Origin: Pontibacter korlensis
GTDB lineage: Bacteria; Bacteroidota; Bacteroidia; Cytophagales; Hymenobacteraceae
Direction of reading: 5' to 3'
Assembly (NCBI RefSeq): GCF_000973725.1
Contig: NZ_CP009621.1
Coordinates: 1,703,501-1,767,500, forward strand
Length of the DNA stretch: 64,000 nt
Below, in pieces: positions 1 to 8,481 of the stretch. Below the pieces are notes generated by a model that did no database searches, had not been told where the DNA came from, and saw only the letters and a list, made by a program, of their open reading frames with translations. The translations under genes and the position numbers were made by a program. The first letter of the stretch is position 1, and each line of letters begins with the position of its first letter.

Positions 1-1
1 T

Positions 2-1534
2 AAGTCCAGCTTACTTAAGATCATTGCAGGCGTGGACAAAGAGTTTCAGGGAGAAGTAGTGTGGTCACCGGGCTATACGGTGGGTTACCTGGAGCAGGAG
101 CCACAGCTGGACCCAACCAAAACAGTGCGCGAAGTGGTAGAGGAAGGTGTGAGCGAAGTGGTAGGTCTGTTGAAAGAGTTCGATGAGATCAACATGAAGT
201 TCGCTGAGGAGATGACCGACGATGAGATGAACAAGCTCATTGAGCGTCAGGGTGAAGTACAGGAGCGCCTGGACCAGCTGAACGCCTGGGAACTGGACAA
301 CCGCCTGGAGCGCGCCATGGATGCCCTGCGTACCCCGCCAGAAGATGCTATTATCGGCAACTTATCGGGTGGTGAGAAACGCCGCGTAGCCCTTTGCCGT
401 CTGCTACTGCAGGAGCCGGACGTGCTGCTGCTGGACGAGCCTACCAACCACTTGGATGCTGAGTCGGTAGATTGGCTAGAGCAGCACTTGCAGCAGTATA
501 AAGGTACCGTAATCGCCGTAACACACGACCGTTACTTCCTGGATAACGTAGCCGGCTGGATTCTGGAACTGGATCGTGGAGAAGGTATTCCGTGGAAAGG
601 TAACTACAGCAGCTGGCTGGAGCAGAAGGCTAGCCGCCTGGCCCAGGAGGAAAAATCAGAGAGCAAGCGCCAGAAAACCTTGCAGCGTGAATTGGAGTGG
701 GTGCGTATGGCACCTAAAGCCCGTCATGCCAAGTCTAAAGCCCGTATCAGCCAGTATGATAAACTTGCCAGTGAAGAGGCAAACAGCAAAGAAGAGAAAC
801 TGGAGCTGTTTATACCTGACGGACCTCGTCTTGGAGCACAGGTAATTGAGGTAAACAATGTGAGCAAGGCCTACGGCGATAAGCTATTGTTCGAGAACCT
901 GAGCTTTGCATTGCCGCAGGGTGGTATTGTGGGTATCATCGGTCCGAATGGTGCCGGTAAGACTACATTGTTCAAGCTGATTACCGGACAGGAGAAACCA
1001 GATGCAGGTGACTTTACAGTAGGTTCAACGGTGCAAATATCCTACGTAGACCAGGAGCACGCCCAGCTGGACCCGAACAAGTCTGTATTCGAAGTAATAT
1101 CTGGAGGTACAGAGCACATGATCATGGCTGGCCGCCAGGTGGTGTCCCGCGCCTACGTGAGCAAGTTTAACTTCTCAGGAGGTGATCAGGAGAAGAAAGT
1201 AGAGAAGCTATCTGGTGGAGAGCGTAACCGCGTGCACCTGGCCATGACTTTGAAAGAAGGCGGTAACCTGTTGCTGCTCGACGAACCTACTAACGACCTG
1301 GACGTAAACGCGATCCGTGCCCTGGAAGACGCACTGGAGAACTTTGCAGGCTGCGCCGTAATTATTTCCCACGACCGTTGGTTCCTGGACCGTATCTGTA
1401 CACACATTCTTGCTTTCGAGGGTGACTCGCAGGTGTACTGGTTCGAGGGTAACTACTCTGAGTATGAGGAGAACAAGAAGAAGCGCATGGGCGATGTAGA
1501 GCCGAAGCGTATCCGCTATAAGAAGCTTGTGTAA
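2..1534 (+). CDS. ettA: Energy-dependent translational throttle-like ABC-F ATPase (5' partial)
   Basis: Cytosolic ABC-F protein with two ATP-binding cassettes in one chain and no membrane segments. EttA-type members bind the ribosomal E site and gate elongation according to ATP/ADP level. The open frame enters from the left edge at base 2, reading just after the first Walker A ([10 protein letters not shown]), so about 45 residues are missing compared with the usual ~555. Visible are the first signature [13 protein letters not shown], Walker [12 protein letters not shown], the second Walker [10 protein letters not shown], the second signature [12 protein letters not shown] and Walker [12 protein letters not shown]. 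The linker [16 protein letters not shown] and the C-terminal end RIRYKKLV fit EttA rather than Uup. A terminator follows directly. I am confident of the ABC-F assignment and slightly less so of the EttA subgroup. Confidence 0.93.
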   Translation, partial: KSSLLKIIAGVDKEFQGEVVWSPGYTVGYLEQEPQLDPTKTVREVVEEGVSEVVGLLKEFDEINMKFAEEMTDDEMNKLIERQGEVQERLDQLNAWELDNRLERAMDALRTPPEDAIIGNLSGGEKRRVALCRLLLQEPDVLLLDEPTNHLDAESVDWLEQHLQQYKGTVIAVTHDRYFLDNVAGWILELDRGEGIPWKGNYSSWLEQKASRLAQEEKSESKRQKTLQRELEWVRMAPKARHAKSKARISQYDKLASEEANSKEEKLELFIPDGPRLGAQVIEVNNVSKAYGDKLLFENLSFALPQGGIVGIIGPNGAGKTTLFKLITGQEKPDAGDFTVGSTVQISYVDQEHAQLDPNKSVFEVISGGTEHMIMAGRQVVSRAYVSKFNFSGGDQEKKVEKLSGGERNRVHLAMTLKEGGNLLLLDEPTNDLDVNAIRALEDALENFAGCAVIISHDRWFLDRICTHILAFEGDSQVYWFEGNYSEYEENKKKRMGDVEPKRIRYKKLV

Positions 1535-1552
1535 CAAGTATAAACAGAAGTC

Positions 1553-1588
1553 AAAAAAGGGATTATCTTTGAAGGTAATCCCTTTTTT
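1553..1588 (+). terminator. Intrinsic terminator after ettA
   Basis: A 15-base arm with an A6 stretch and GGGATTATC pairs with GGTAATCCC followed by T6, with one G-U pair and a 6-base loop. It starts 19 bases after the ettA stop. Confidence 0.85.
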
Positions 1589-1617
1589 ATTTCATTAGAA
1601 ATTCTTCCGGAGAGGGC

Positions 1618-2610
1618 ATGATACAATACCTGAAGCACACGCAGATAAACAAAAACAAGTGGGATACCTGTATAACGGCATCTGCCGATAACATGGTGTA
1701 TGCTTTGTCGTGGTTCCTGGATGTGGTGGCACCGGAGTGGCAGGCCTTGGTAGAGGAGAAGGAGGGTAATTATGTAACGGTAATGCCGTTGCCGGGTATT
1801 ATTAAGATGGGTTTCCCGTACCTGGGTCAGCCTTTTCATACGCATCAACTGGGCATCTTCACCACACCGCAAAGCAGTAGTGGGATCAGAGGGAAGATGC
1901 TGGAGATGGCTGTAAAGCGTTATAAGTTTATTTACAACTATCGCTTTAATACTGGTGATACAGCACATTTGGAGAAGCTGCAGGATCAGTATGAGCTGGT
2001 AGCTCGTTACACCCGCTATCTGAAGCTGGACAAGCCTTATCCAGAGCTGTACAAAGCCTACACCCGCGACCGCAAAATGAATCTGAAGCGGGCAAAGCGA
2101 GCGAACCTTCGTATGTTCGAAAGTGACGACATAGAGCCGCTTATCCAGCATTTTAAGGTGCACATTGAACACAAAGTAGTAGGTGGAGTGTCTGAAAGTA
2201 CATACCAGATGCTGCGCGACCTGTTCCGGGTGATGAAAGAGAAAGGCACAGCACAATTAATCTACACAACAGCTGGCGACGAAGTGAATGCCGGATGTTT
2301 GTTCTTCAAGTATAACAACGTCATCAGCTATGCCTTCAACTCAGCGGATAGTGAGGGGCGCGTAACTAATGGCCGCACGATGGTGTTGGATGAGATCATC
2401 CGGCAATATGCGGGCACTGATTACACTCTTGATTTTGAAAGCCCCATGATTGAGCAAATAGAGCACTTCTACGCTAGCTTCGGTGCTCATAGGGTAAAAT
2501 ACTTTGCCTTGCGCCATAATGCGCTGCCGTTTTACGTGAAACTCATCCGCAACATCCGGATGAAAGTATACCGCACGTTCTTCTCATCGGGTGTGGCTGA
2601 GGAAGTATAA
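1618..2610 (+). CDS. FemAB/GNAT-like acyltransferase-fold protein, first of a tandem pair
   Basis: 330-residue soluble protein with no signal peptide. The layout resembles the FemAB / Acetyltransf_6 group of Bacteroidota: an N-terminal half with W-D-x-C-I and YALSWFLD, and a C-terminal half with RDRKMNLKRA, an NSADSEGRVTNGRT segment and DFESPMIEQIEHFYASFGA. The second half is typical of double-GNAT proteins that transfer an acyl or aminoacyl group to a lipid or cell-wall precursor. The substrate cannot be read from the sequence. The neighbouring gene at 2622 is a close paralog, with matching starts and matching motifs throughout. The start is ATG, 30 bases after the upstream terminator. Fold assignment is inference from motifs. 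Confidence 0.75.
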   Translation: MIQYLKHTQINKNKWDTCITASADNMVYALSWFLDVVAPEWQALVEEKEGNYVTVMPLPGIIKMGFPYLGQPFHTHQLGIFTTPQSSSGIRGKMLEMAVKRYKFIYNYRFNTGDTAHLEKLQDQYELVARYTRYLKLDKPYPELYKAYTRDRKMNLKRAKRANLRMFESDDIEPLIQHFKVHIEHKVVGGVSESTYQMLRDLFRVMKEKGTAQLIYTTAGDEVNAGCLFFKYNNVISYAFNSADSEGRVTNGRTMVLDEIIRQYAGTDYTLDFESPMIEQIEHFYASFGAHRVKYFALRHNALPFYVKLIRNIRMKVYRTFFSSGVAEEV

Positions 2611-2621
2611 ATCTATCTGGC

Positions 2622-3608
2622 GTGCCGCAGCTACTTAAACATAAGCAGATAAATAAAACTGCCTGGGACACCTGCATAGAGGGCTCTGCCCAAAAGCAGG
2701 TGTATGCTTTATCCTGGTACTTGGATATTGTGTCGCCGGAGTGGCAGGCAGTGGTGGAAGAAGATAACGGAACTTACACCTGTGTGATGCCGCTGCCAGT
2801 GCGGCAGAAGTTCGGGATATTTTACTTGCAGCAACCGCTCTTTTGCCAGCAGCTAGGCATTTACGCTGTACAGGAGCCTAGGGCAGAGGTTGTGGAAGCC
2901 TTTCTAGCTGTTGTTCAGCAGCACTTTAACTATACTTCTGGCTACACCTTTTGTACTGCCAATACGCAGTCTCTTCAACATGTAGTGCGGCAAGAGGAGG
3001 TGCAGGTCTTGTATACCCATTACCTACCGCTGCAGTACTCTTACGATCAGCTGTGGAAAGGTTACAACCGCGATCGTAAATATAATCTAAACAAAGCCCG
3101 CCGCGAAAGCCTGAGCCTTGTGCAGAGCCAGGATATAGAACCGCTCATCCACTTGTTCAGGCAGAATATAGAGCATAAGGTGTATGGTGGTGTAGACCAG
3201 TCGGCCTACACAACACTGCGGCAGTTGTACACAGCTTGTGTGGAAAAGGGGAAAGCTGAATTGGTTTATACTGTGTCAGAAGATGGAAGTATAGCGGCAG
3301 GCGGGCTGTTCGTGTACTATGGCGGTTACATCATTTATCTCTTCAATGCTGCCGATGCCAAAGGTAGAAAGAGCAATGGCCGAACCCTTATCCTCGACGA
3401 TATCATCCGGCGCAACGCTGGCACCCGTCAGATACTGGATTTTGAGAGCCCAATGATTGAGAATATTGCTGGCTTTTACCACAGCTTTGGGTCTATGCCA
3501 GTGCCTTTTTATGAGTGGCGTTACAATCGGCTGCCCCTGCCTTTCAGGTTGCTCAAGCAGGTGCGGCAGGAGGTGCTGCTTACCTTCCAACGAAGGCAGC
3601 AGCAGTAG
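2622..3608 (+). CDS. FemAB/GNAT-like acyltransferase-fold protein, second of a tandem pair
   Basis: 328-residue paralog of the preceding gene, only 11 bases downstream, so probably co-transcribed. The N-termini align directly (MIQYLKHTQIN against MPQLLKHKQIN), which supports the GTG start at 2622. The conserved blocks NRDRKYNLNKA, NAADAKGRKSNGRT and DFESPMIENIAGFYHSFGS recur at the same relative positions. The two proteins have diverged widely between these blocks, so this is an old duplication and not an assembly repeat. The function is probably the same class of acyl transfer with a different substrate. The C-terminus ends in a glutamine-rich tail. Confidence 0.75.
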   Translation: MPQLLKHKQINKTAWDTCIEGSAQKQVYALSWYLDIVSPEWQAVVEEDNGTYTCVMPLPVRQKFGIFYLQQPLFCQQLGIYAVQEPRAEVVEAFLAVVQQHFNYTSGYTFCTANTQSLQHVVRQEEVQVLYTHYLPLQYSYDQLWKGYNRDRKYNLNKARRESLSLVQSQDIEPLIHLFRQNIEHKVYGGVDQSAYTTLRQLYTACVEKGKAELVYTVSEDGSIAAGGLFVYYGGYIIYLFNAADAKGRKSNGRTLILDDIIRRNAGTRQILDFESPMIENIAGFYHSFGSMPVPFYEWRYNRLPLPFRLLKQVRQEVLLTFQRRQQQ

Positions 3609-3781
3609 AAGCCGTCACCAAATACTATATTTTATTTTCTGAGTAGAGGTGCTGTTTTTGTCCTATAATTAGTAGAAAATCAGAAGGTTAAAGCTTAACA
3701 TTTAAATGTAGTAGCGCGTATACATAATAAAGACAAGATTCTAAAAGAGCTTTATTATGTGAAATTTTTACTGTTATTACT

Positions 3782-3880
3782 ATGAAAAATGTTTACAAAA
3801 AACAGGAGTCTCTAGCTTACCTTATAATCGCTGCATACTTTGCAGTGGCTGGTACAGTTGCTATGCTGGTAAGCTACTAA
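3782..3880 (+). CDS. Possible 32-residue single-span membrane peptide
   Basis: An ATG-started frame of 33 codons with a short basic head (MKNVYKKQES) followed by a continuous hydrophobic stretch of about 20 residues ending in MLVSY. This is the shape of a small integral membrane peptide. It is the only apparent gene in a 348-base gap, and a strong terminator starts 22 bases after its stop. I do not recognise a family. No ribosome site is visible, which is normal for this phylum. It could be a chance frame; the composition and placement make it worth listing. Confidence 0.4.
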   Translation: MKNVYKKQESLAYLIIAAYFAVAGTVAMLVSY

Positions 3881-3901
3881 TAAACGCACCACTGAATGAG
3901 A

Positions 3902-3929
3902 AAAAGGCCGTACGAGAGTACGGCCTTTT
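3902..3929. terminator. Bidirectional terminator between convergent units
   Basis: A perfect 12-bp stem, AAAAGGCCGTAC paired with GTACGGCCTTTT, with a 4-base loop. The A and T flanks let it work for both the upstream plus-strand peptide and the minus-strand serine hydrolase. Confidence 0.88.
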
Positions 3930-3956
3930 ATATTTATAGCCAAGTTGTAGTTGCTG

Positions 3957-5537
3957 CTACTTTACTTTCTCAAAATCAAGCTCACTGAAGTGGAAATCCG
4001 GGTTATTGGCATCCAATCGTAACTGGCTTATGGCTCCGTCTTCCCCGGTAATAAAGCGTGCATTGGTCGGGGTGAGTAGAGCGAAATCGTTTTTCCAATC
4101 AAGGTTAAAGATATCGTGTTGCCAGAAGCTCAGCGTGCCGCTAAGTGCTGGAGCTGGCTCCAGTTGCAGGTGTAGCTTACCGTCCTTCAGCGAAACTACC
4201 ACATTGCCATACAGTTTGCTGTTGTATGTACCAGTGTAATCGGTGAGGGCACGGATAGGCTTGTTCTTCTTCTTTTTCTCTTTAGGGGCTTTGGCAGCTG
4301 CCTCAGCTTCTGCCTGCTTGGCTTTGGCCATGTTGTCGAGGTAAAACTGGCTCCAGTCGCGTTCGTTCTTTACACCTAGAATCTGGTCAACAGTATAGTT
4401 GCCTAGTGGTGTCATGATGCTGCTCATGCTGTTAGTTAATATTACCACCCCCAAGTTCTCTTCCGGTACCAGCACAGTGCGACTGTTCATGCCTTCGTGG
4501 CCGCCGCCATGGTAAACCAGCTTGCGTCCCTCATAGTCACTGACAAACCAACCCAAGCCAGCGCCCACAAAGTGAGTGGAGGGGTTAGCCTCCTCTGCCT
4601 GCTTCGAAACCGGAAATGGGTTGTGCATGGTCCACATGTTGCGGCTCGACGCTTCACTGAAGATTTCCTTGCCTTTATACTTACCGTGGTTCAGCTGCAG
4701 GCGCATCCACTGGGCTTGCTGGTTTACACTGGTAAAAATACCTGCCGCTGGGTTCCAGTTGTCCCAGGCAGTAAGGGTGGTGGCTTTAGGTTTTTTATTA
4801 TCGTCGAAGCCGTGTGGTGAGGCTACGTTTTGCACGCCCTTCAGGTCGTTTACAGAAGTGTAGGAGCGGCTCATGCCTAGCGGCTGGAAGAAAGTCTCCT
4901 GAATGTAGTTCTCCCATGTTTTGCCGGTTACCTGCTCAATTACCTCACCCGCTGTAATAAACATCAGGTTAGAGTAGCCATAGCCATTGCGGAATCCATA
5001 CACCGGCTCCAGGTAACGCATGCGCTGGATGATCTCAGGGCGGCTATAAGTAGTGTTGTACCACAGCAAATCTCCGCTAAAGGTCTGGAAGCCTATACGG
5101 TGGCATAGTAAGTCTTCTATCGTTAGGTTTTCTGTTACGAAAGGATCATAGAGCTGTAGGTAGGGCACATATTTTTTCACCTTATCTGTCCATTTTATCT
5201 TGCCAGCGTCTACCAGAGTGGCCAAAGCGGCGGCAGTGTAAGCTTTAGAGTTAGAGGCAATGCCAAAGACTGTGTTAGCATCTACCTGACCTCCCTTTTT
5301 GTTGTCGAGTACACCATAACCTTTTGCGAAGATAACAGAGTCGTTTTTCACAATGGCAATAGCCATACCCGGTACATCCCAATCTTTCAGGGCCTTTTGG
5401 TAGTAGGCGTCTAATTTCTGAAGGTTAGCTGCTGTACTTTGCTGGGCTTGAGCGGTAGGTAGTACTAAGAGCGCTACAAGCAGCAGCATGAGGCGAAGCC
5501 AAGTATGGCTAGCGCGTATAGTATGCGAAGTGTTCAT
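3957..5537 (-). CDS. Serine hydrolase, class C beta-lactamase / penicillin-binding-protein-like
   Basis: 526-residue exported protein. Residues 1-31 are a signal peptide ending near AQA. The body is the beta-lactamase/transpeptidase fold seen in AmpC, EstB and DD-peptidases. The SxxK nucleophile motif is in SNSKAYTAA, the YxN motif is in YGYSNLMF, and an HGGG-type motif (VYHGGGHEG) lies near residue 345. A C-terminal domain of about 100 residues after a lysine-rich linker (KEKKKKNKP) looks like the DUF3471 beta domain that follows such hydrolases in Bacteroidota. Probable role: periplasmic or cell-surface esterase, peptidase or amide hydrolase. The sequence does not show antibiotic hydrolysis. 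It is monocistronic and ends in the shared terminator. Confidence 0.9.
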   Translation of the reverse strand: MNTSHTIRASHTWLRLMLLLVALLVLPTAQAQQSTAANLQKLDAYYQKALKDWDVPGMAIAIVKNDSVIFAKGYGVLDNKKGGQVDANTVFGIASNSKAYTAAALATLVDAGKIKWTDKVKKYVPYLQLYDPFVTENLTIEDLLCHRIGFQTFSGDLLWYNTTYSRPEIIQRMRYLEPVYGFRNGYGYSNLMFITAGEVIEQVTGKTWENYIQETFFQPLGMSRSYTSVNDLKGVQNVASPHGFDDNKKPKATTLTAWDNWNPAAGIFTSVNQQAQWMRLQLNHGKYKGKEIFSEASSRNMWTMHNPFPVSKQAEEANPSTHFVGAGLGWFVSDYEGRKLVYHGGGHEGMNSRTVLVPEENLGVVILTNSMSSIMTPLGNYTVDQILGVKNERDWSQFYLDNMAKAKQAEAEAAAKAPKEKKKKNKPIRALTDYTGTYNSKLYGNVVVSLKDGKLHLQLEPAPALSGTLSFWQHDIFNLDWKNDFALLTPTNARFITGEDGAISQLRLDANNPDFHFSELDFEKVK

Positions 5538-5543
5538 GAAAGT

Positions 5544-5569
5544 TATATTGCTGATAATGCAGCAATATA
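5544..5569 (-). promoter_or_regulatory. 10-bp inverted repeat just upstream of the serine hydrolase
   Basis: The arms TATATTGCTG and CAGCAATATA are perfectly complementary around a 6-base loop, 7 bases before the start codon. It could be an operator or a leader hairpin; nothing tells which. Confidence 0.4.
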
Positions 5570-5644
5570 TGGAATTTTAAAGTGGCACTGAAAAGAACCC
5601 GGAGGGAGCTGCTACGGAACCGGTACAGGCATGTAAGGTTGACG

Positions 5645-6591
5645 TTATATGTCTTCTTCGCGGGGTATATGAGTCCCCTGTTCATACTCCTGCTTCTCCA
5701 TCTCCAGGCGTTGTTGCTCTTCTGCAGTGAGGTTGCCAAGCCTGCGTGGGTCAGGTTGTCCGGCATCCACCCAGACGGTGTACCAGTAGCTGGCAGCCAA
5801 ACGCATTTGTCGTTCTACTTGCCCGTTGAGACGTCTGCTGTAAGCTTCAGAGAAAGCACGGGAGTATACGCGGGTAGTCACGTTGTTGCGCAGTTCAAAG
5901 CCATACTTCTTCTCCTCGTCAAACTCTTGCGTTAGCTGTCGCTCGAAGTATAAAACAGAGTCCAGAGCTGTGTGGGCAGAGGCCACTAAGTCCCAGGCTT
6001 TCAGCTGCGGCTGCTCCAGGTAAATAGCCCGGCCTACAAAAAAGTCATAGTTGTCGGAGAACAGCTCAGGCAAGCGTGTTTCCCAAAAGGCATGGATGCC
6101 CCGCTGCCCGGTAAGCTGGCCGTTATAGTTCTGGGTAGTGTGCAGCGGTACACAGGCATCGGCTACATAATGGCCCAACTCGGTGCTCAGGCGCAGTATG
6201 CGATCAGCATTACGCTATTTAAAGGCTTGTGTCAGCTGGTGCTTCATCCGGTTAATGTGCCAGGGCACAATGCCATAAGCTTGCAGGGTGTCTTCGCCAT
6301 ATTATTCTATAGCCTGTTGCCAATACCGTGGCATAGTGTAAAGGGCGCTGTCGCGAGGTCTATGTAATGCCTCGGCGCTTCGCCCTCCACAGCGTAGCGG
6401 CGCCGGTCAGGGTTCACAGCATTTTCGGTGATGTAGCGGATATGCTTTTTGTAGAAGCCAACCATTTCTGGCGGCAGGGCAAATACAGCCAACCTGTTGA
6501 TGCGCTGATGCGCGAAAAATCCCCAGGTATGGCCGTTAAGCGGTAACAGCAAAATTAGCAGCAGAAGTATAGCTTTGCACCTGATCGCCAT
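5645..6591 (-). pseudogene. Decayed zinc-dependent phospholipase C / S1-P1-like hydrolase
   Basis: The N-terminal piece (6307-6591) has a signal peptide and WGFFAHQRINRLAVFALPPEM, the start of the zinc phospholipase C-like family. The C-terminal piece (5645-6178) carries GHYVADACVPLHTTQNYNGQ with the metal-ligand histidines. Between them I can read the missing middle in a second frame (SALYTMPRYWQQAIE, YGEDTLQAYGIVPWHINR), but it is broken in three places. There is a frameshift with loss of a few codons near 6351-6356, an in-frame TAA at 6302-6304 and an in-frame TAG at 6215-6217. Three independent lesions mean true decay, not a sequencing slip. The intact protein would have been an exported zinc hydrolase of about 315 residues. 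Confidence 0.85.
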
Positions 6592-6610
6592 ACTTGCGGT
6601 GTACGCAGAC

Positions 6611-6648
6611 AAGCCTTTAGAGATACTGAGGTATATCTCTAAAGGCTT
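6611..6648 (-). terminator. Terminator-like perfect hairpin after the STAS-like gene
   Basis: A 15-bp perfect stem (AAGCCTTTAGAGATA with its complement) and an 8-base loop. It lacks a strong U-run, so it may also be a processing or stabilising hairpin. It separates the STAS-like gene from the pseudogene. Confidence 0.6.
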
Positions 6649-6699
6649 GTTCTAGGATTGTAATAAATATTTAATTAGGTTAAATAGAAGCGCTTGATA

Positions 6700-7131
6700 C
6701 TATGATGTCCAGATCAGGAGCCACTCTTCTGCGGCTTGCTCATCATTGAAGGACCTCAGGTTAAAGTATTCTCTAAAAAGGGGGTAAAGCGATTGGAAAG
6801 ACCGCTGTCCATAAATGCCTGGCGATAGCACATGTGCATAATAACGCAGCCCCAACTCTTTAGCCTGTGGTGCCCATTTGTACACTAACCAGCTTATAGC
6901 TGAATCCCAGGGGCCTATTAATTCTTTGTTGCTACTCAAAATTCCCAGGCACGGCTTTTCCTGGAGCATGGAGAGGATATGGTTACCTCCCATTACAATG
7001 GTTTCCTGAGATTGTATGCCTATCCAGCTAACATACAGAAAACTATTATCAGGAGCCCTTCTGGCTTCAAAGAAGACATCTCCATTTCCTTTCCTGAGTT
7101 CCTTATAATCTATTAACTGAGATACGTCCAC
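6700..7131 (-). CDS. SpoIIAA/STAS-like small cytosolic protein
   Basis: 143-residue soluble protein. The pattern of a central SWIG(x)nGG segment, then LGILSSNKELIGPWDSAISWL, KELGLRYYAHVLSP and a closing F(x)nAAEEWL resembles the compact alpha/beta SpoIIAA/STAS-like proteins common in Hymenobacteraceae, often annotated STAS/SEC14-like. That assignment is inference from the pattern. The start is uncertain: GTG at 7131 is the only usual codon, and the frame stays open upstream to a stop about 45 bases earlier without an ATG. It lies 71 bases after the RsbQ-like hydrolase gene on the same strand and could be co-transcribed with it. That pairing is interesting because STAS-type proteins and RsbQ both belong to sigma-B-type signalling in Bacillus. 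Confidence 0.55.
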   Translation of the reverse strand: MDVSQLIDYKELRKGNGDVFFEARRAPDNSFLYVSWIGIQSQETIVMGGNHILSMLQEKPCLGILSSNKELIGPWDSAISWLVYKWAPQAKELGLRYYAHVLSPGIYGQRSFQSLYPLFREYFNLRSFNDEQAAEEWLLIWTS

Positions 7132-7202
7132 TTTATCAAATAACCTCTGTCTCCCTCTTCTGGAGCTGTTGTTCTAAACTCTTAATTCAAGCTTGTGTAC
7201 GG

Positions 7203-7997
7203 CTATGCGTACAAAAAGCTTTTCATTGCTGCAACTGTCTCTTCTGGAGCGCTTAGGTTAGGGCAGTGGCCCGTTGCCTCCAAAACTCTAAGCTTGCTGC
7301 TAGGTATTTGCTTGCTAGTGTACTCCCCAACAGAAACAGGGGCAATGGCATCCTCAGAACACTGTAGAATAAGAGTGTCAACCTTTACATGAGGTAAGTC
7401 CTGACGACAGTCAGATAAGAAAGTGAGGTGGGCAAAGTCTCTGGCAACTTTCTGGTTGCTTTTACAGAAGCTTTGAGCTAGTTCTTGGCCTAGTTCTGGT
7501 CTGTCAGTGTTGCCCATAATAACAGGGGCAATGGTATTAGACCAACCGAGGTAGTCGCTTTCGAGAGAATTAAGTAAGCCATGGATGTCTTCTCTTTCAA
7601 AACCGCCTATATAATCTCCATCGTTTATAAAGCTTGGAGAGGGGCTAATTAAGACCAGCTTAGCAAAACGCTTTGGTTCCATGTTAGCAGCCAGTACTCC
7701 GATCATGGCACTTACTGAGTGGCCTACAAAAACAACATCTTGCAGTTCCAGTTCTTCGCATATCTCCAGGATGTCTGCGGCATACGCTTTTAAAGAAGAG
7801 TACTGCTCTTTTGTGTAAGTGGTTGTATCAGAGCTGCCAAATCCAATATGGTCGAAAAGAATGATTTTATAATCATCCTGAAAGGCAGGTGTTATGTAGC
7901 GCCACATGTTCTGATCACAGCCGTAGCCGTGTGCAAACAGCATAGGTTTTTCTCCTTTTCCAGTAACTGTTACGTTGTTCCGTTTTAGGGCATTCAT
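7203..7997 (-). CDS. RsbQ/KAI2-like alpha/beta hydrolase
   Basis: 264-residue alpha/beta hydrolase that follows RsbQ of Bacillus closely along its whole length: FAHGYGCDQNMW, ILFDHIGFGSSD, FVGHSVSAMIG, the lid segment GGFEREDIHGLL and LQCSEDAIAP. The triad reads Ser94 (GHSVS), Asp216 and His244 (GHCPNLS), matching the RsbQ geometry. RsbQ activates the PAS-phosphatase RsbP in the energy-stress branch of sigma-B control; the plant relatives KAI2 and D14 bind butenolide-type ligands. No RsbP-like gene is in the window, so the partner here is unknown. Length and start (ATG) agree with the family. Confidence 0.9.
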   Translation of the reverse strand: MNALKRNNVTVTGKGEKPMLFAHGYGCDQNMWRYITPAFQDDYKIILFDHIGFGSSDTTTYTKEQYSSLKAYAADILEICEELELQDVVFVGHSVSAMIGVLAANMEPKRFAKLVLISPSPSFINDGDYIGGFEREDIHGLLNSLESDYLGWSNTIAPVIMGNTDRPELGQELAQSFCKSNQKVARDFAHLTFLSDCRQDLPHVKVDTLILQCSEDAIAPVSVGEYTSKQIPSSKLRVLEATGHCPNLSAPEETVAAMKSFLYA

Positions 7998-8481
7998 ATC
8001 ATTAAGGGTTAAGGTTAAGCTGTATTACTGACTGTCAGATAACTTCTTTGGTGCTAAGTTAGCCATGAAAAGTGGGAATTATAATTTATGTTGTCTTTTT
8101 AAAGTTTGCCGCTACCTGTCCTATCGGATAATTGGCTCTGTAGCACAACAGAGTAAGCTTTTGTCAAAGTAAGTTCTGTCCCCCCGCGTTACCTGTAGCA
8201 GTTAGTCTCTTAATCAGCTTAGGGCAAGAGTTAAGTAATTCCTGTTTTAACCTTAATCACAATAAGTTAGATCTCTAATTTGCTGTTTTTAATAGATGTT
8301 GGGTTTGTTATTTTTCAGTGTTTTTCATTATATAATACGATATGTTTAATATGTATATATATACTTTGATATATTTATAATTTTAATGCTATTATAATGT
8401 CATATTAATATCAGTTTAATAGGTGTGCTTCTATTTTGTGAGCGTGCTTAAAGCCGCCAACATAAAATATAAGATACAACT
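7998..8481. other. 484-base AT-rich intergenic region without a recognisable gene
   Basis: This gap lies between two divergent genes and must hold both promoters. The stretch from about 8280 to 8410 is almost pure A/T with runs of TA, far lower in GC than its surroundings. I see no tRNA, convincing reading frame, terminator or exact TAnnTTTG box. One TATACTT heptamer falls near 8361. Confidence 0.6.
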
